64,000 bases of DNA, from the NCBI GenBank assembly GCA_023251875.1, contig JAHEXY010000003.1, forward strand, positions 310,001-374,000. Direction: 5' to 3'. The first letter of the stretch is position 1. Each line of letters opens with the position of its first letter. Source of the stretch: Bacteroidota bacterium (GTDB lineage Bacteria > Bacteroidota > Bacteroidia > JAHEXY01). The translations under genes and the position numbers were made by a program. Positions 25,221 through 34,093 of this stretch are shown piece after piece. Under the pieces are notes generated by a model. The model did no database searches, was not told where the DNA came from, and saw nothing but the letters and a program-made list of their open reading frames with translations.

Positions 25221-28200
25221 ATGAAATGTTTTTTTACATTGTTTGTACTCCTTCTATTTATAGCAAATACAAATGGAAGTAATTATTATTTATCTAATTC
25301 AGGAAACGATAATAATAATGGAACATCCTCTACAAGTCCTTGGAAAACCCTTAGCAAACTCAATAACATCAGTTTCACTGCCGGAGATACCGTATTTTTA
25401 AAATCAGGAGATGTTTTTAGAGGTAAAATTACCATAAGCCAAGGGGGAAATTCATCCAAACAAGTAGTTTTTACTTCTTATGGAACGGGGAACAAACCTG
25501 AAATTAGTGGAGCAGAAACTGTAACAAATTGGAATAACTTGGGAACCTATTATCAGACTAGTTTTACACAAGCAGTTACACATTTTTTTATAAACGATCA
25601 AGAACAAACGTTGGCTCGCTACCCAAACAATCATCAATATTTAAATTTAGATGATGCTAACACTTTTTATTTAAAAGACGCTTCTCTTTCAACTGTATCT
25701 ACATCTTTAATTAGTGGAGCAAAATTATGCATTCATACCGCTCAATGGTGTTGGGAAAAAACAGCCGTGTCGTCTTATGCAAATAATCAAATCAATTATA
25801 CAACAACTACTCAACTTGAAGCAATGGATAACTATGGTTATTTTTTATACGACAATTTATCTCATTTAGATACTGCTAATGAATGGAAATATGATAATAC
25901 AACTCAAAAAATAAGTTACATGCCACCATCAGGACAAAATCCAAATTCTCTTAATTGTGAAGCATCTGTTTATACAAATGGAATAGAGATTAACTCTAAT
26001 GCATCTTATATAAGCATTATCAATCTTGCTTTTGAAAAACAATCCAATTCAGGTATAGAAATTTCAAGCGAAAATAATAAATACATTAAAATTAATAACT
26101 GCTACTTTGCTCGTCAATATAATTATGGCGTACACGATAATGGAAAATACAATGAAATATATAATTCTTTTTTCAGAGAAATAGATGGTATTGCTATTGC
26201 CGTTGATGGTGTTGGATCAAACAGTACAATTCATCACGATACATTTAGGAATATTGGACCGTTTAGAAACGGTGGTATTGGAAAACAAATAAATCTTACC
26301 GCTATCATGTGTATTGGAACAAATAACAATTACATTCATCATAACGATATTGATAGTGCCGGTTATTGTGGTATTTCAGCAGACGGATCATATAACACTA
26401 TTGAACGAAACATTATTAAAAATGTAATGCTCATTAATAATGATGGAGCTGCCTTAAAAAGTTATGGAGCAATTTCTTTTAATAATATTTTTAGAAATAA
26501 TTTTGTAAGTAGCAGTGATGGAAATACAGAGGGCACTTACAATCCCGGATTTATTACTCCTGCTATTTATTTAGACTACTATTCAAATAATTGCACCATA
26601 GAAGAAAATACTATTTACAATAGAACGCAAAGGGGTATATTTTTAAACAGCGGAACCTCTAATAATACTGTAAAAGAAAATGTTGTTTATGGTGGAAATT
26701 ATTGCCTTGATATAAATGGTTCGCAACAAACTTCAACTCCTATTACAGGAATAAATGTAAAACACAATTCCTTTTTTGCACTTGATAACAATGCATACAT
26801 CATAAAGCAAGTTGATCTTACAAATACTTTTAATCAGGGAATATTAGATTCTAACTATTACTTTCAACCGTACAATAGTAATAAATATGTATGTAGAATA
26901 ATTGGCACTACTCCTACACCCTATACTTTTTCTGCTTGGCAAGCAACCGGCAACGATTTGCACACAAAAAGTAGTTTTGTAAGTTGGGGCACATCTACAA
27001 ATAATTCCGTATTATTTATGAACCCAACGGACAATGATTCAAGCATAAATTTAGGAGGAATACAATATCAAGATTTGGATGGAAATTATATCTGCCAAAG
27101 TATTTTATTAGCTCCTTATACTTCAAAAATTTTAATAAGCACGGGTAGCACTTGTTTAAGTGCCGATGTTACTATTACCCAAACCTCAGGTTCTAATCCT
27201 AGTTGTTCAAACACATCCGTAACATTTACCGCCAGCCAAACAAATGGGGGTTCAAATCCATCTTACCAATGGAAAGTAGATGGAACAAATGTTGGAACAA
27301 ATAGCACAAACTATACAACTTCTTCATTAAATAATGGACAAATAGTAAGCTGTATAATGACCTCTAACTTAAGTGGAGTAGGAAATAATCCTGCAACATC
27401 TAATTCAATAACAATGTCGGTTATTGCTGCTGTAACACCTTCTATTTCTATTGCCCAAACAAGCGGTACCAATCCAAGTTGTACTGGTTCTTCAGTTTCG
27501 TTTACAGCAAGCACAACAAATGGCGGTAATAATCCTTCGTACCAATGGAAAGTAAATGGAGTAAATGCAGGAAGCAATAGCGCTACTTATTCAACTTCAT
27601 CTTTAACAAATGGCCAAATAATAAATTGTGTTTTAACTTCAAATGAAAGTTGCTTAACAACTTCAAGCGCTACTTCTAATTCAATAACAATGTCGGTTAT
27701 TGCTGCTGTAACACCTTCTATTTCTATTGCCCAAACAAGCGGTACCAATCCAAGTTGTACAGGTTCTTCGGTCACGTTTACAGCAAGCACAACAAATGGA
27801 GGAAGTAATCCTTCATACCAATGGAAAATAAATGGAGTAAATGCAGGAAGTAATAGTGCTACTCAATCTACTTCGTCTTTAACAAATGGACAAACAGTAA
27901 GCTGCGTATTAACTTCTAACGAAAGTTGCTTAACAACTTCAAGCGCTACTTCTAATTCAATAACAATGTCGGTATCTTCTAGCCTAAAACCTTCCGTTGC
28001 CATAGCAATTACATCCGGCTCTAATCCATCTGTTAAGGGCACAGCTGTTGGTTTTACAGCAAACCCTACTAATGGCGGAACAAACCCAACATATCAATGG
28101 AAAATAAATAATAGTACCGTTGGAAGTAATTCTTCCTCTTATACCACATCTACACTAACGAATGGCCAAAGCGTAAAATGCATTTTAACTTCTAATTTAT

Positions 28201-28556
28201 CTTGTGCCAGTAGTAAAAAAGCCACTTCAAATTCTATAGTAATGACGATTACTAATTTTAAAAGTAATACAAGCACTGTATCTAATACTGTTGAATTATC
28301 AAATGCTCCACAATTACTAGCGTATCCGAATCCCAATGATGGGAATTTTAATATTTCATTTTCAATAGCAAGTAAAACCAGTTTTATGTTAGAATTAAGA
28401 AATGTAGCCGGACAATTGGTATACCAAGAATCGTTTACTGATTTTAGCGGAGAGTATGCAAAACAAATGGATATATCTTCTTATGGAAAGGGACTATATA
28501 TACTAAGCCTTAGAGATGAAAATAATATAAGTATCAAAAACCTTATTGTTTATTAA
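25221..28556 (+). CDS. T9SS-secreted right-handed beta-helix protein with four Ig-like modules
   Basis: 1111 residues. A signal peptide (MKCFFTLFVLLLFIANTNG) leads into a parallel beta-helix of about 600 residues that opens with SNSGNDNNNGTSSTSPWKTL and carries many N-rich rungs such as IHHNDIDSAGYCGISADG, IFRNNFV and CTIEENTIYNRTQRGIFL. This layout is that of pectate-lyase-like or NosD-like polysaccharide-binding or -cleaving proteins. Four Ig-like modules of 92 residues follow; the second and third are nearly identical at DNA level (276-bp period, 27421 and 27697). A T9SS type A domain (YPNPNDGNFNISF ... KNLIVY) ends the protein. The target glycan and any catalytic residues are not identified. 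A strong terminator follows. Confidence 0.85.
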   Translation: MKCFFTLFVLLLFIANTNGSNYYLSNSGNDNNNGTSSTSPWKTLSKLNNISFTAGDTVFLKSGDVFRGKITISQGGNSSKQVVFTSYGTGNKPEISGAETVTNWNNLGTYYQTSFTQAVTHFFINDQEQTLARYPNNHQYLNLDDANTFYLKDASLSTVSTSLISGAKLCIHTAQWCWEKTAVSSYANNQINYTTTTQLEAMDNYGYFLYDNLSHLDTANEWKYDNTTQKISYMPPSGQNPNSLNCEASVYTNGIEINSNASYISIINLAFEKQSNSGIEISSENNKYIKINNCYFARQYNYGVHDNGKYNEIYNSFFREIDGIAIAVDGVGSNSTIHHDTFRNIGPFRNGGIGKQINLTAIMCIGTNNNYIHHNDIDSAGYCGISADGSYNTIERNIIKNVMLINNDGAALKSYGAISFNNIFRNNFVSSSDGNTEGTYNPGFITPAIYLDYYSNNCTIEENTIYNRTQRGIFLNSGTSNNTVKENVVYGGNYCLDINGSQQTSTPITGINVKHNSFFALDNNAYIIKQVDLTNTFNQGILDSNYYFQPYNSNKYVCRIIGTTPTPYTFSAWQATGNDLHTKSSFVSWGTSTNNSVLFMNPTDNDSSINLGGIQYQDLDGNYICQSILLAPYTSKILISTGSTCLSADVTITQTSGSNPSCSNTSVTFTASQTNGGSNPSYQWKVDGTNVGTNSTNYTTSSLNNGQIVSCIMTSNLSGVGNNPATSNSITMSVIAAVTPSISIAQTSGTNPSCTGSSVSFTASTTNGGNNPSYQWKVNGVNAGSNSATYSTSSLTNGQIINCVLTSNESCLTTSSATSNSITMSVIAAVTPSISIAQTSGTNPSCTGSSVTFTASTTNGGSNPSYQWKINGVNAGSNSATQSTSSLTNGQTVSCVLTSNESCLTTSSATSNSITMSVSSSLKPSVAIAITSGSNPSVKGTAVGFTANPTNGGTNPTYQWKINNSTVGSNSSSYTTSTLTNGQSVKCILTSNLSCASSKKATSNSIVMTITNFKSNTSTVSNTVELSNAPQLLAYPNPNDGNFNISFSIASKTSFMLELRNVAGQLVYQESFTDFSGEYAKQMDISSYGKGLYILSLRDENNISIKNLIVY
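27421..27972 (+). repeat. Tandem 276-bp repeat encoding two Ig-like modules
   Basis: Units 27421-27696 and 27697-27972 begin with the same ~60 bases (TTATTGCTGCTGTAACACC onward) and stay closely similar. Each encodes one 92-residue Ig-like module. The near identity points to a recent duplication. Confidence 0.85.
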
Positions 28557-28570
28557 AAATAGGGGATGTA

Positions 28571-28614
28571 AAAAAGAAAAGTCTCAGAAGTAATTTTTGA
28601 GACTTTTCTTTTTA
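28571..28614 (+). terminator. Rho-independent terminator after the beta-helix gene
   Basis: Stem AAAAGTCTCA (28577-28586) pairs with TGAGACTTTT (28598-28607), followed by CTTTTT. It lies between convergent genes; A-run and T-run on both sides make it usable in either direction. Confidence 0.85.
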
Positions 28615-28647
28615 ATATATTTCTTGGCAGATTTTTGCCAGTCGTTT

Positions 28648-29589
28648 TTATTTCTTCTTCTCTTGCTCTCCTGAATTTAATTTATTGAGACCCATTAATT
28701 GATGCATGGTATGTTGCATTCCATCCGGAGATCCATCAAGAAAAATAACATTGCCATTACCTTGTTCAGAAAAATGTTTGATACTCTCCGTCCACATCGA
28801 GAATAAAAGAAACGAAGCATCTAAATTAGCATCTTGCATTTCTTTAGCTGCTGATGACATACCCTTGGCCACTTCTTCTCTAAATAAAGCAACCCCTTGT
28901 CCACGCAATTGAGCCGCCTGACGTTCAGCCTCAGCAGAAATCTTTATTGCATTTCCTTCTGCTTCGGCAGCTTTTGTTTTAGTAATCAATAATGCTTGTC
29001 CTTCATTTTCTGCTGCTGCTTTTAAATTATTTGAAGCCACCACCTTCGACATTGATTTAATAATGTCCTCGTCAAAAGTAATATCATTCATTTGCAAGTC
29101 AATTAAATGATATCCCCAGCTTTCTAAAATTTTATCCAATTGACCTTTTACTTCTTCAACAATTTCTCTCCTAAGCGCAAGCACTTCTGATTGTTTTTTT
29201 GTAGCCACAAACCCTCTAATACTACCTTCTACTGTACGCACAAGGGCTTGCATTAAATTTTGCTCGTTTACAAATTTAAAAGCCACATTTTTTATGGCTT
29301 CTTCATCTTGACTTACAACTGCATAAAGCAACATAGCCTTAAAATATACATTAGCTTGATCTACTGTAATGGCTTGAAATTGCAATTCTATTGATTGATT
29401 TTGAATAGAAATGCGTTTAAAAACTTGTTCAATAATGGGTATTTTAAAATTTAAACCAGGCTTTAGAATTCTTCTGTACTTTCCAAATTGAGTAATAACA
29501 ACAATTGTTCCTTGTTGAACACTGGTAAAACTCAAGAAAAGAATAACAATTATAACAATAACAAAAATAAAAATAGGGGATGCTGCCAT
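28648..29589 (-). CDS. SPFH/band 7 domain membrane protein (stomatin/QmcA-like)
   Basis: 313 residues with one N-terminal membrane helix (IFIFVIVIIVILFLSF), then the SPFH domain (VQQGTIVVITQFGKYRRILKPGLNFKIPIIEQV), and a long alanine/glutamate-rich coiled coil (AAAENEGQALLITKTKAAEAEGNAIKI... in part) typical of the stomatin and QmcA branch. A glycine/glutamine-rich end with a charged KKK tail closes it. Such proteins form large ring-shaped oligomers in membrane microdomains and often control a membrane protease; no NfeD or FtsH gene is adjacent here. Length fits the family. Confidence 0.92.
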   Translation of the reverse strand: MAASPIFIFVIVIIVILFLSFTSVQQGTIVVITQFGKYRRILKPGLNFKIPIIEQVFKRISIQNQSIELQFQAITVDQANVYFKAMLLYAVVSQDEEAIKNVAFKFVNEQNLMQALVRTVEGSIRGFVATKKQSEVLALRREIVEEVKGQLDKILESWGYHLIDLQMNDITFDEDIIKSMSKVVASNNLKAAAENEGQALLITKTKAAEAEGNAIKISAEAERQAAQLRGQGVALFREEVAKGMSSAAKEMQDANLDASFLLFSMWTESIKHFSEQGNGNVIFLDGSPDGMQHTMHQLMGLNKLNSGEQEKKK

Positions 29590-29723
29590 ACTTTTTTATT
29601 TTAAATGGTTAATGAATAGATTTATACGGGACTAAGGTAATAAAATTTAGACTTGTAAAAGCGGAAATAAAATTTTCTTATCTAAATTAGAAGGTGTACC
29701 CTTGTAAGACCAAGAGCATTAAG

Positions 29724-29797
29724 TAGCGAGAGAGGGAATTGAACCCTCCACCTCAGGGTTATGAATCCTGCGCTCTAACCAACTGAGCTATCTCGCC
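29724..29797 (-). tRNA. tRNA with anticodon CAT (elongator Met or Ile2)
   Basis: On the minus strand, a 74-base cloverleaf: acceptor GGCGAGA/TCTCGCT, D arm GCTCAGTTGGTTAGAGC, anticodon loop TTCATAA, variable AGGTG, T arm GAGGGTTCAATTCCCTC, discriminator A. CCA is not encoded. Position 31-39 is an A/C mismatch and 1-72 a G/U pair. CAT may read AUG (elongator Met) or, after lysidine modification, AUA (Ile). It lacks initiator features such as the three G-C pairs of the anticodon stem. Confidence 0.93.
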
Positions 29798-29882
29798 AAA
29801 ATTTCAGGCTGCAAATATACATTTTTTAGAGGATTTATTAAATTAACTGGGATCTTATTTTATTCTCACCATTAAAAAAGAT

Positions 29883-30003
29883 GGCACTAGTCTAAGAACT
29901 GACTGATAAGGATATAATACAATTGCTTTTGTAAGCTTTGGAAAAGTTTTGGAACTTTGCCAAAGTTGAATCATGGCAATCAGTCAAATTATAGACTAGA
30001 GCC
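29883..30003. repeat. 121-bp double inverted repeat upstream of the methyltransferase
   Basis: Outer arms 29883-29907 and 29979-30003 are inverted repeats with 20 of 25 bases matching. Inside is a second hairpin, 29936-29965: CTTTGG/CCAAAG continued by AAAGTT/AACTTT around a TTGG loop, with a single mismatch. It may be a small non-autonomous mobile element or a structured RNA region. No gene is inside. Confidence 0.7.
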
Positions 30004-30078
30004 AAAAAGATTAATACCTAATAAAATAGCCTCTTATTTATTATTCCTAAAATAATACCTTGCAATAAAACTCTACCT

Positions 30079-31119
30079 ATGCGCCTAAAAATAAAACCTG
30101 AAAATAGTATTGAATGGATTGCATTACTGTTTAACCTGGCACCCAAACCTTTAATTGATACACAAGTTTCATTTAATGCTGCACGAGCTATTATGGCCGC
30201 AGCAGATCTTGGTATCTTTGAGGCATTAGGCAAAACACCCAAAACAATTGAACAAATAATAAATACAACAAATACCCATCTACTAGCAACTAAAAATTTA
30301 TTGAATTGCTTAGTGGCGATGAATTATGTTATTTGGAACAAGGATAATTATGCTCTCAATAAAAAATATTACAAATGGCTACTAAAAGAATATCCCTCAA
30401 ACGTTATTGGAAAACTGCAATTTCAAATAAGTGAATGGAATTGGATGGCAAATCTTGAAAATTTTATTAAAACAGGAAAGTCGATGAACCTTCATGCAAT
30501 AATGTCGAAAGAGGAATGGGAAAAATACCAAAATGGCATGCGGGATTTATCCATTAATGCTGCAAAAGAATTAGCCCTTAAGATAAATATACCTAAAAAT
30601 GCTACAAAAATGCTCGATATAGGAGGCTCTCATGGCATGTATTCCATTGAACTTTGCAAAAGAAACGAATTATTAACAAGTACCATATTGGAATTATCCA
30701 ATGCTATTGACAGAGCAAGCGCAATTGCTGCACAACAAAATCTTACCAATAGAGTAAAATATAAAACAGGAAACGCCCTTACTGATGATTTAGGAGATCA
30801 GGAATACGATTTAATTATGATCAATAATGTAGTACATCATTTTACGCTTGAAGAAAATAAAATACTAGCCCATAAAATTGCAAAGGCTCTAAAACCAGGA
30901 GGCATATATGCCATAGGAGAATTTATCCGTTTACAAAAACCCGGAGAAGGTGGTGTGGTAGCTGCAACTTCGGGTTTGTATTTTGCATTAACTAGTTCTT
31001 CGGGAACATGGTCATTAGAAGAAATAAAATCATGGCAAGTAGCAGCGGGGCTCAAATGTGTAAAACCAATTACTTTATTAACTATGCCGGGATGGAAAGT
31101 ATCAATTGCCTATAAATAA
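30079..31119 (+). CDS. SAM-dependent O-methyltransferase-like protein
   Basis: 346 residues. An N-terminal winged-helix dimerisation part (FEALGKTPKTIEQIINTTN ... LLNCLVAMNYVIW) is followed by a class I methyltransferase fold: motif I MLDIGGSHGMYSIEL, ILELSNAID (acidic SAM-ribose residue), YDLIMINNVVHHF, and LKPGGIYAIGEFI. The two-part layout is that of the hydroxyindole/caffeate/hydroxyneurosporene O-methyltransferase family. In that family a His acts as base; the VHHF pair is at a plausible place. The substrate is unknown and there are no biosynthetic neighbours. A strong terminator follows the stop. Confidence 0.85.
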   Translation: MRLKIKPENSIEWIALLFNLAPKPLIDTQVSFNAARAIMAAADLGIFEALGKTPKTIEQIINTTNTHLLATKNLLNCLVAMNYVIWNKDNYALNKKYYKWLLKEYPSNVIGKLQFQISEWNWMANLENFIKTGKSMNLHAIMSKEEWEKYQNGMRDLSINAAKELALKINIPKNATKMLDIGGSHGMYSIELCKRNELLTSTILELSNAIDRASAIAAQQNLTNRVKYKTGNALTDDLGDQEYDLIMINNVVHHFTLEENKILAHKIAKALKPGGIYAIGEFIRLQKPGEGGVVAATSGLYFALTSSSGTWSLEEIKSWQVAAGLKCVKPITLLTMPGWKVSIAYK

Positions 31120-31120
31120 T

Positions 31121-31157
31121 AAAAAGAGCTATCAAAATATATTCGATAGCTCTTTTT
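31121..31157 (+). terminator. Rho-independent terminator after the methyltransferase
   Basis: A 13-bp perfect stem, AAAAAGAGCTATC (31121-31133) with GATAGCTCTTTTT (31145-31157), around an 11-base loop. It is symmetrical, so it can also end the minus-strand lipoprotein transcript. Confidence 0.9.
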
Positions 31158-31191
31158 GGTATCTTAATAAAATGTATACGGGTTCAAAAAT

Positions 31192-31608
31192 TTATTGAAC
31201 CGTTAATGTTATCGATTTAACTGTTGTATTACCATCTTTATCAGTAATGGTAAACGACCACTTTTCTGTTCCTGCTACACTACGAGTGGTAATATTCACA
31301 TCTTTAGTATAACTTTCTTCATCATCTTTTGTTAATTCAAAGGTTTGAGATGTTGTAGTTGTTGTAGCTCCATCATAAGCATAAGATACATTATAGGTAT
31401 TTAATTCATCTTCTGTTTTGGTGGCAGTAATTCCTACTTTAATAGTTGTATCCATAGGTAGCGTTACATCTGCCGAAACATAAGTTGAACCGGTTTTAAA
31501 ACTCATATCAGGTGGCGTGCGAGCATCCTTTTCACATGATACAATAAAGAATGAACTTGAAATTAATACTACTGCTAATGCAGGTTTAAAAAATTGATTG
31601 ATTTTCAT
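31192..31608 (-). CDS. Lipoprotein with a predicted beta-sandwich domain
   Basis: 138 residues. The lipoprotein signal ends in FFIVSC with the lipid-bearing Cys25, followed by EKDARTPPD. The rest is a threonine-rich beta domain (DTTIKVGITATKTEDELNTYNVSYAYDG, then WSFTITDKDGNTTVKSITLTVQ), about 110 residues, resembling small Ig-like lipoproteins such as DUF4625, though that is a guess. It lies downstream of the TonB receptor on the same strand with a structured repeat between them, and may be a surface accessory of that receptor. Substrate unknown. Confidence 0.75.
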   Translation of the reverse strand: MKINQFFKPALAVVLISSSFFIVSCEKDARTPPDMSFKTGSTYVSADVTLPMDTTIKVGITATKTEDELNTYNVSYAYDGATTTTTSQTFELTKDDEESYTKDVNITTRSVAGTEKWSFTITDKDGNTTVKSITLTVQ

Positions 31609-31645
31609 AATTGAAATGATTTTAGTGATTAATAAATTTTTTGAA

Positions 31646-31724
31646 GCTTTTTAAAATTGTATTATTTATGTCCTCTCCCTTAATCCCTCTCCAGAGAGGG
31701 AGATCAATGACAATTTTAAAAAGC
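31646..31724. repeat. Long structured repeat, copy 3 (different but complementary arms)
   Basis: Arms GCTTTTTAAAATTGT (31646-31660) and ACAATTTTAAAAAGC (31710-31724) are a perfect 15-bp inverted repeat around the same core TCCTCTCCCTTAATCCCTCT and inner hairpin CCCTCTC CA GAGAGGG as copies 1 and 2. The arms have a different sequence from those copies. It ends next to the TonB receptor stop codon. Confidence 0.85.
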
Positions 31725-31725
31725 A

Positions 31726-33981
31726 TTAGTTTAATGGTATATGCATGTTAAATGAAATATTTCGGCCAATGTTGTAAATGCCATAGTATTTAAATCGGGA
31801 TAAATGATCGTAATAAGCTTGGTTCAATAAATTATTTCCGCAGATAATAAATGAGACAAGATGTTTCTTTATTGTAATATCTGCCCCTAATCCGGCATTT
31901 AGCAAATAATAGGTTGGTGTTGAAGTTTCAAACTGAGCCGGGCTATTTTGCGCAAACACATAATCAATTCCAAATTTTAAAAATGGATGTGAAAGTTTTT
32001 TGAGATGTTCGGTTTCAAATTTAATTTCTTCTCTAACCTTATTTGCAGGAATAAATGGTAAATTGCTTCCATCATCTGCTTTCGCCAGCAGCATGGCATA
32101 CGAACTTGTTATATCAAGCCATTCTATTACACGAAAATCTATTGTAGCTTCTCCCCCTTGTAAAATGGCATTTTGCTGCAGGTAATTATAAATCTTAAAT
32201 CCATAATATTCTGTATTGGCAGGTGCCAAATAAATATAATTGAGGAATCTATTTCTATAGGCTGCTATATTTATTTTCAGCAATTTTATCTCATACGATA
32301 AATCTGCTTCAGTACAAATATTTTGTTCTGTTTTAAGATTAGGATCTCCAATTTCATAACGCATGGTTCCTTCGTGCAAACCATTTGAAGAAAGTTCAGC
32401 CAAATTAGGAGAACGATATCCCGTACATGAATTTAGTTTTATGTTCCAATGTTCGCCTAAAACAAAACTTGCCCCCAATGAACCATTTAATGAACCACGC
32501 CATTTAGCAAAAGGATATATTTGATTTGAAGCATTATTGACTGGAGCTATTTCAAATGTTTGAATGTATTTTTCGTCATACCGTATTCCACTTTCAATAA
32601 TTACCCAATGGTAATTTTGTTTTAAATAAGAATAGGCTGATGCTTCAAATAAATCAGCATCAGGAATAATAATTCTTGAACCATAATTATTATTGGTTTG
32701 AAAAATATTTTGACTCCCAACACTTAACAAAATTTTTGGAGAAACAGGAGTTTCCCACATGATATTGGCTGCATAAGAATTAAGCAACATATTCAAACTA
32801 ATTCTGTTTCCTCCTTCATTTTCCATTCTTAAATTTGAATGAATACCCAGATTTAATTTCAATTTTGATTTGCCTCTATAAAAAGTATTTTGCGAAGTAA
32901 GAATAGTAAACAAAACCACATGTTTGGGACCATCCATAGTTCTACTGTACCGAGCGTCAAAATCTTTTCTGTCATCAATATTTGTAATGGTATCAGCAAC
33001 AAAACCAAATTGGTTAAATGATGACATAAAATTATTGACCGAACTCCAGGTTTTATGGGTGTATGCAAGGGATGTTTTAAGATAAAAACCTTGATAACGA
33101 GAATTCAACACTCTATAATTATTGCCGTCTTGGTAATCTGCATGCGATTCCGCACCTATCCTAATTCTCCAATTTCTATTTTCTGTTGATTTTTTTATTC
33201 CAAAATCACTTGCTGTACCCAGTGTATTACTATAAAAAGTTTGGTTTAAATCATATTTTGTTTTACCCATTTCTGCAGGCTTTTCTTCTATGATATTAAG
33301 AACACCACCCATAGCTTCTGAGCCATACAAAAGCGCTTCAGGACCTTTGATTACTTCGACTCTATCAATACCAATGTCAGTAACACCAAGCCCATGTTCA
33401 TCTTGCCATTGTTGGTTATCAAAACGCAAACCCATCAATACAGTTTGAATTCTATTGCCATACAAGCCTCTTATAACCGGTTTTGAAATACCCGCTCCAG
33501 TTGTTAGCTGACTTACTCCCGGAATTTTAGAAACAGCATCACTTATATGAAGCGAACCATTTTCTTTTATTGTAGTCATTGAAAGGGAAGTAATATTAGT
33601 GGCAGTTTCGTTAACAGCAGAATTTTGCATACCATAAATCACTACTTCATCTGATTCTATTAAAGTAGGTTCAAGAGATAGATTTACGGTGTTAATAGAA
33701 TCTTTTAAAACCACATTTTCTATTTGAGTTTTATATCCCAAATATGAGTACTGTACATGAAAATTACCTTTAGGTAAATTTGTAATACTATACGTTCCAT
33801 CTTGTAATGTGGATGTGCCTTTATTTAATTCAGGAATAAAAACCGCAACACCCATAAGATTTGATTTTGTTTGATTATCTACAACCTTACCATTTAAAAC
33901 TTGTTGGGCATTTAAATAACTAGTTAAAAAACAAAAAATAGCAATTAAAGAATATTTACAAATACTTATTATATAAGACAT
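31726..33981 (-). CDS. TonB-dependent outer-membrane receptor
   Basis: 751 residues: signal peptide (YSLIAIFCFLTSYLNA), an N-terminal carboxypeptidase-regulatory-like domain (LNGKVVDNQTKSNLMGVAVFIP ... in part), a plug domain (ISDAVSKIPGVSQLTTGAG, RGLYGNRIQTVL, EVIKGPEALLYGSEAMGGVLNI), and a C-terminal 22-strand barrel ending ISFNMHIPLN. This class imports metal chelates, cofactors or small molecules with energy from TonB-ExbBD. No SusD partner is present, so it is not a glycan SusCD pair. It stands between a small membrane protein (34094-34642) and a lipoprotein (31192-31608) on the same strand, an arrangement often seen for metal uptake. Substrate not determined. Confidence 0.92.
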   Translation of the reverse strand: MSYIISICKYSLIAIFCFLTSYLNAQQVLNGKVVDNQTKSNLMGVAVFIPELNKGTSTLQDGTYSITNLPKGNFHVQYSYLGYKTQIENVVLKDSINTVNLSLEPTLIESDEVVIYGMQNSAVNETATNITSLSMTTIKENGSLHISDAVSKIPGVSQLTTGAGISKPVIRGLYGNRIQTVLMGLRFDNQQWQDEHGLGVTDIGIDRVEVIKGPEALLYGSEAMGGVLNIIEEKPAEMGKTKYDLNQTFYSNTLGTASDFGIKKSTENRNWRIRIGAESHADYQDGNNYRVLNSRYQGFYLKTSLAYTHKTWSSVNNFMSSFNQFGFVADTITNIDDRKDFDARYSRTMDGPKHVVLFTILTSQNTFYRGKSKLKLNLGIHSNLRMENEGGNRISLNMLLNSYAANIMWETPVSPKILLSVGSQNIFQTNNNYGSRIIIPDADLFEASAYSYLKQNYHWVIIESGIRYDEKYIQTFEIAPVNNASNQIYPFAKWRGSLNGSLGASFVLGEHWNIKLNSCTGYRSPNLAELSSNGLHEGTMRYEIGDPNLKTEQNICTEADLSYEIKLLKINIAAYRNRFLNYIYLAPANTEYYGFKIYNYLQQNAILQGGEATIDFRVIEWLDITSSYAMLLAKADDGSNLPFIPANKVREEIKFETEHLKKLSHPFLKFGIDYVFAQNSPAQFETSTPTYYLLNAGLGADITIKKHLVSFIICGNNLLNQAYYDHLSRFKYYGIYNIGRNISFNMHIPLN

Positions 33982-34093
33982 CTGCTAAACAATAAAATGA
34001 ATGAAAAAGAAGATAGATTATAAATCCTGACAGATTTGTAAAAACCTTCAGGATTGCTATATGAAGCTTCAGATATACATATTGCTATGTATC

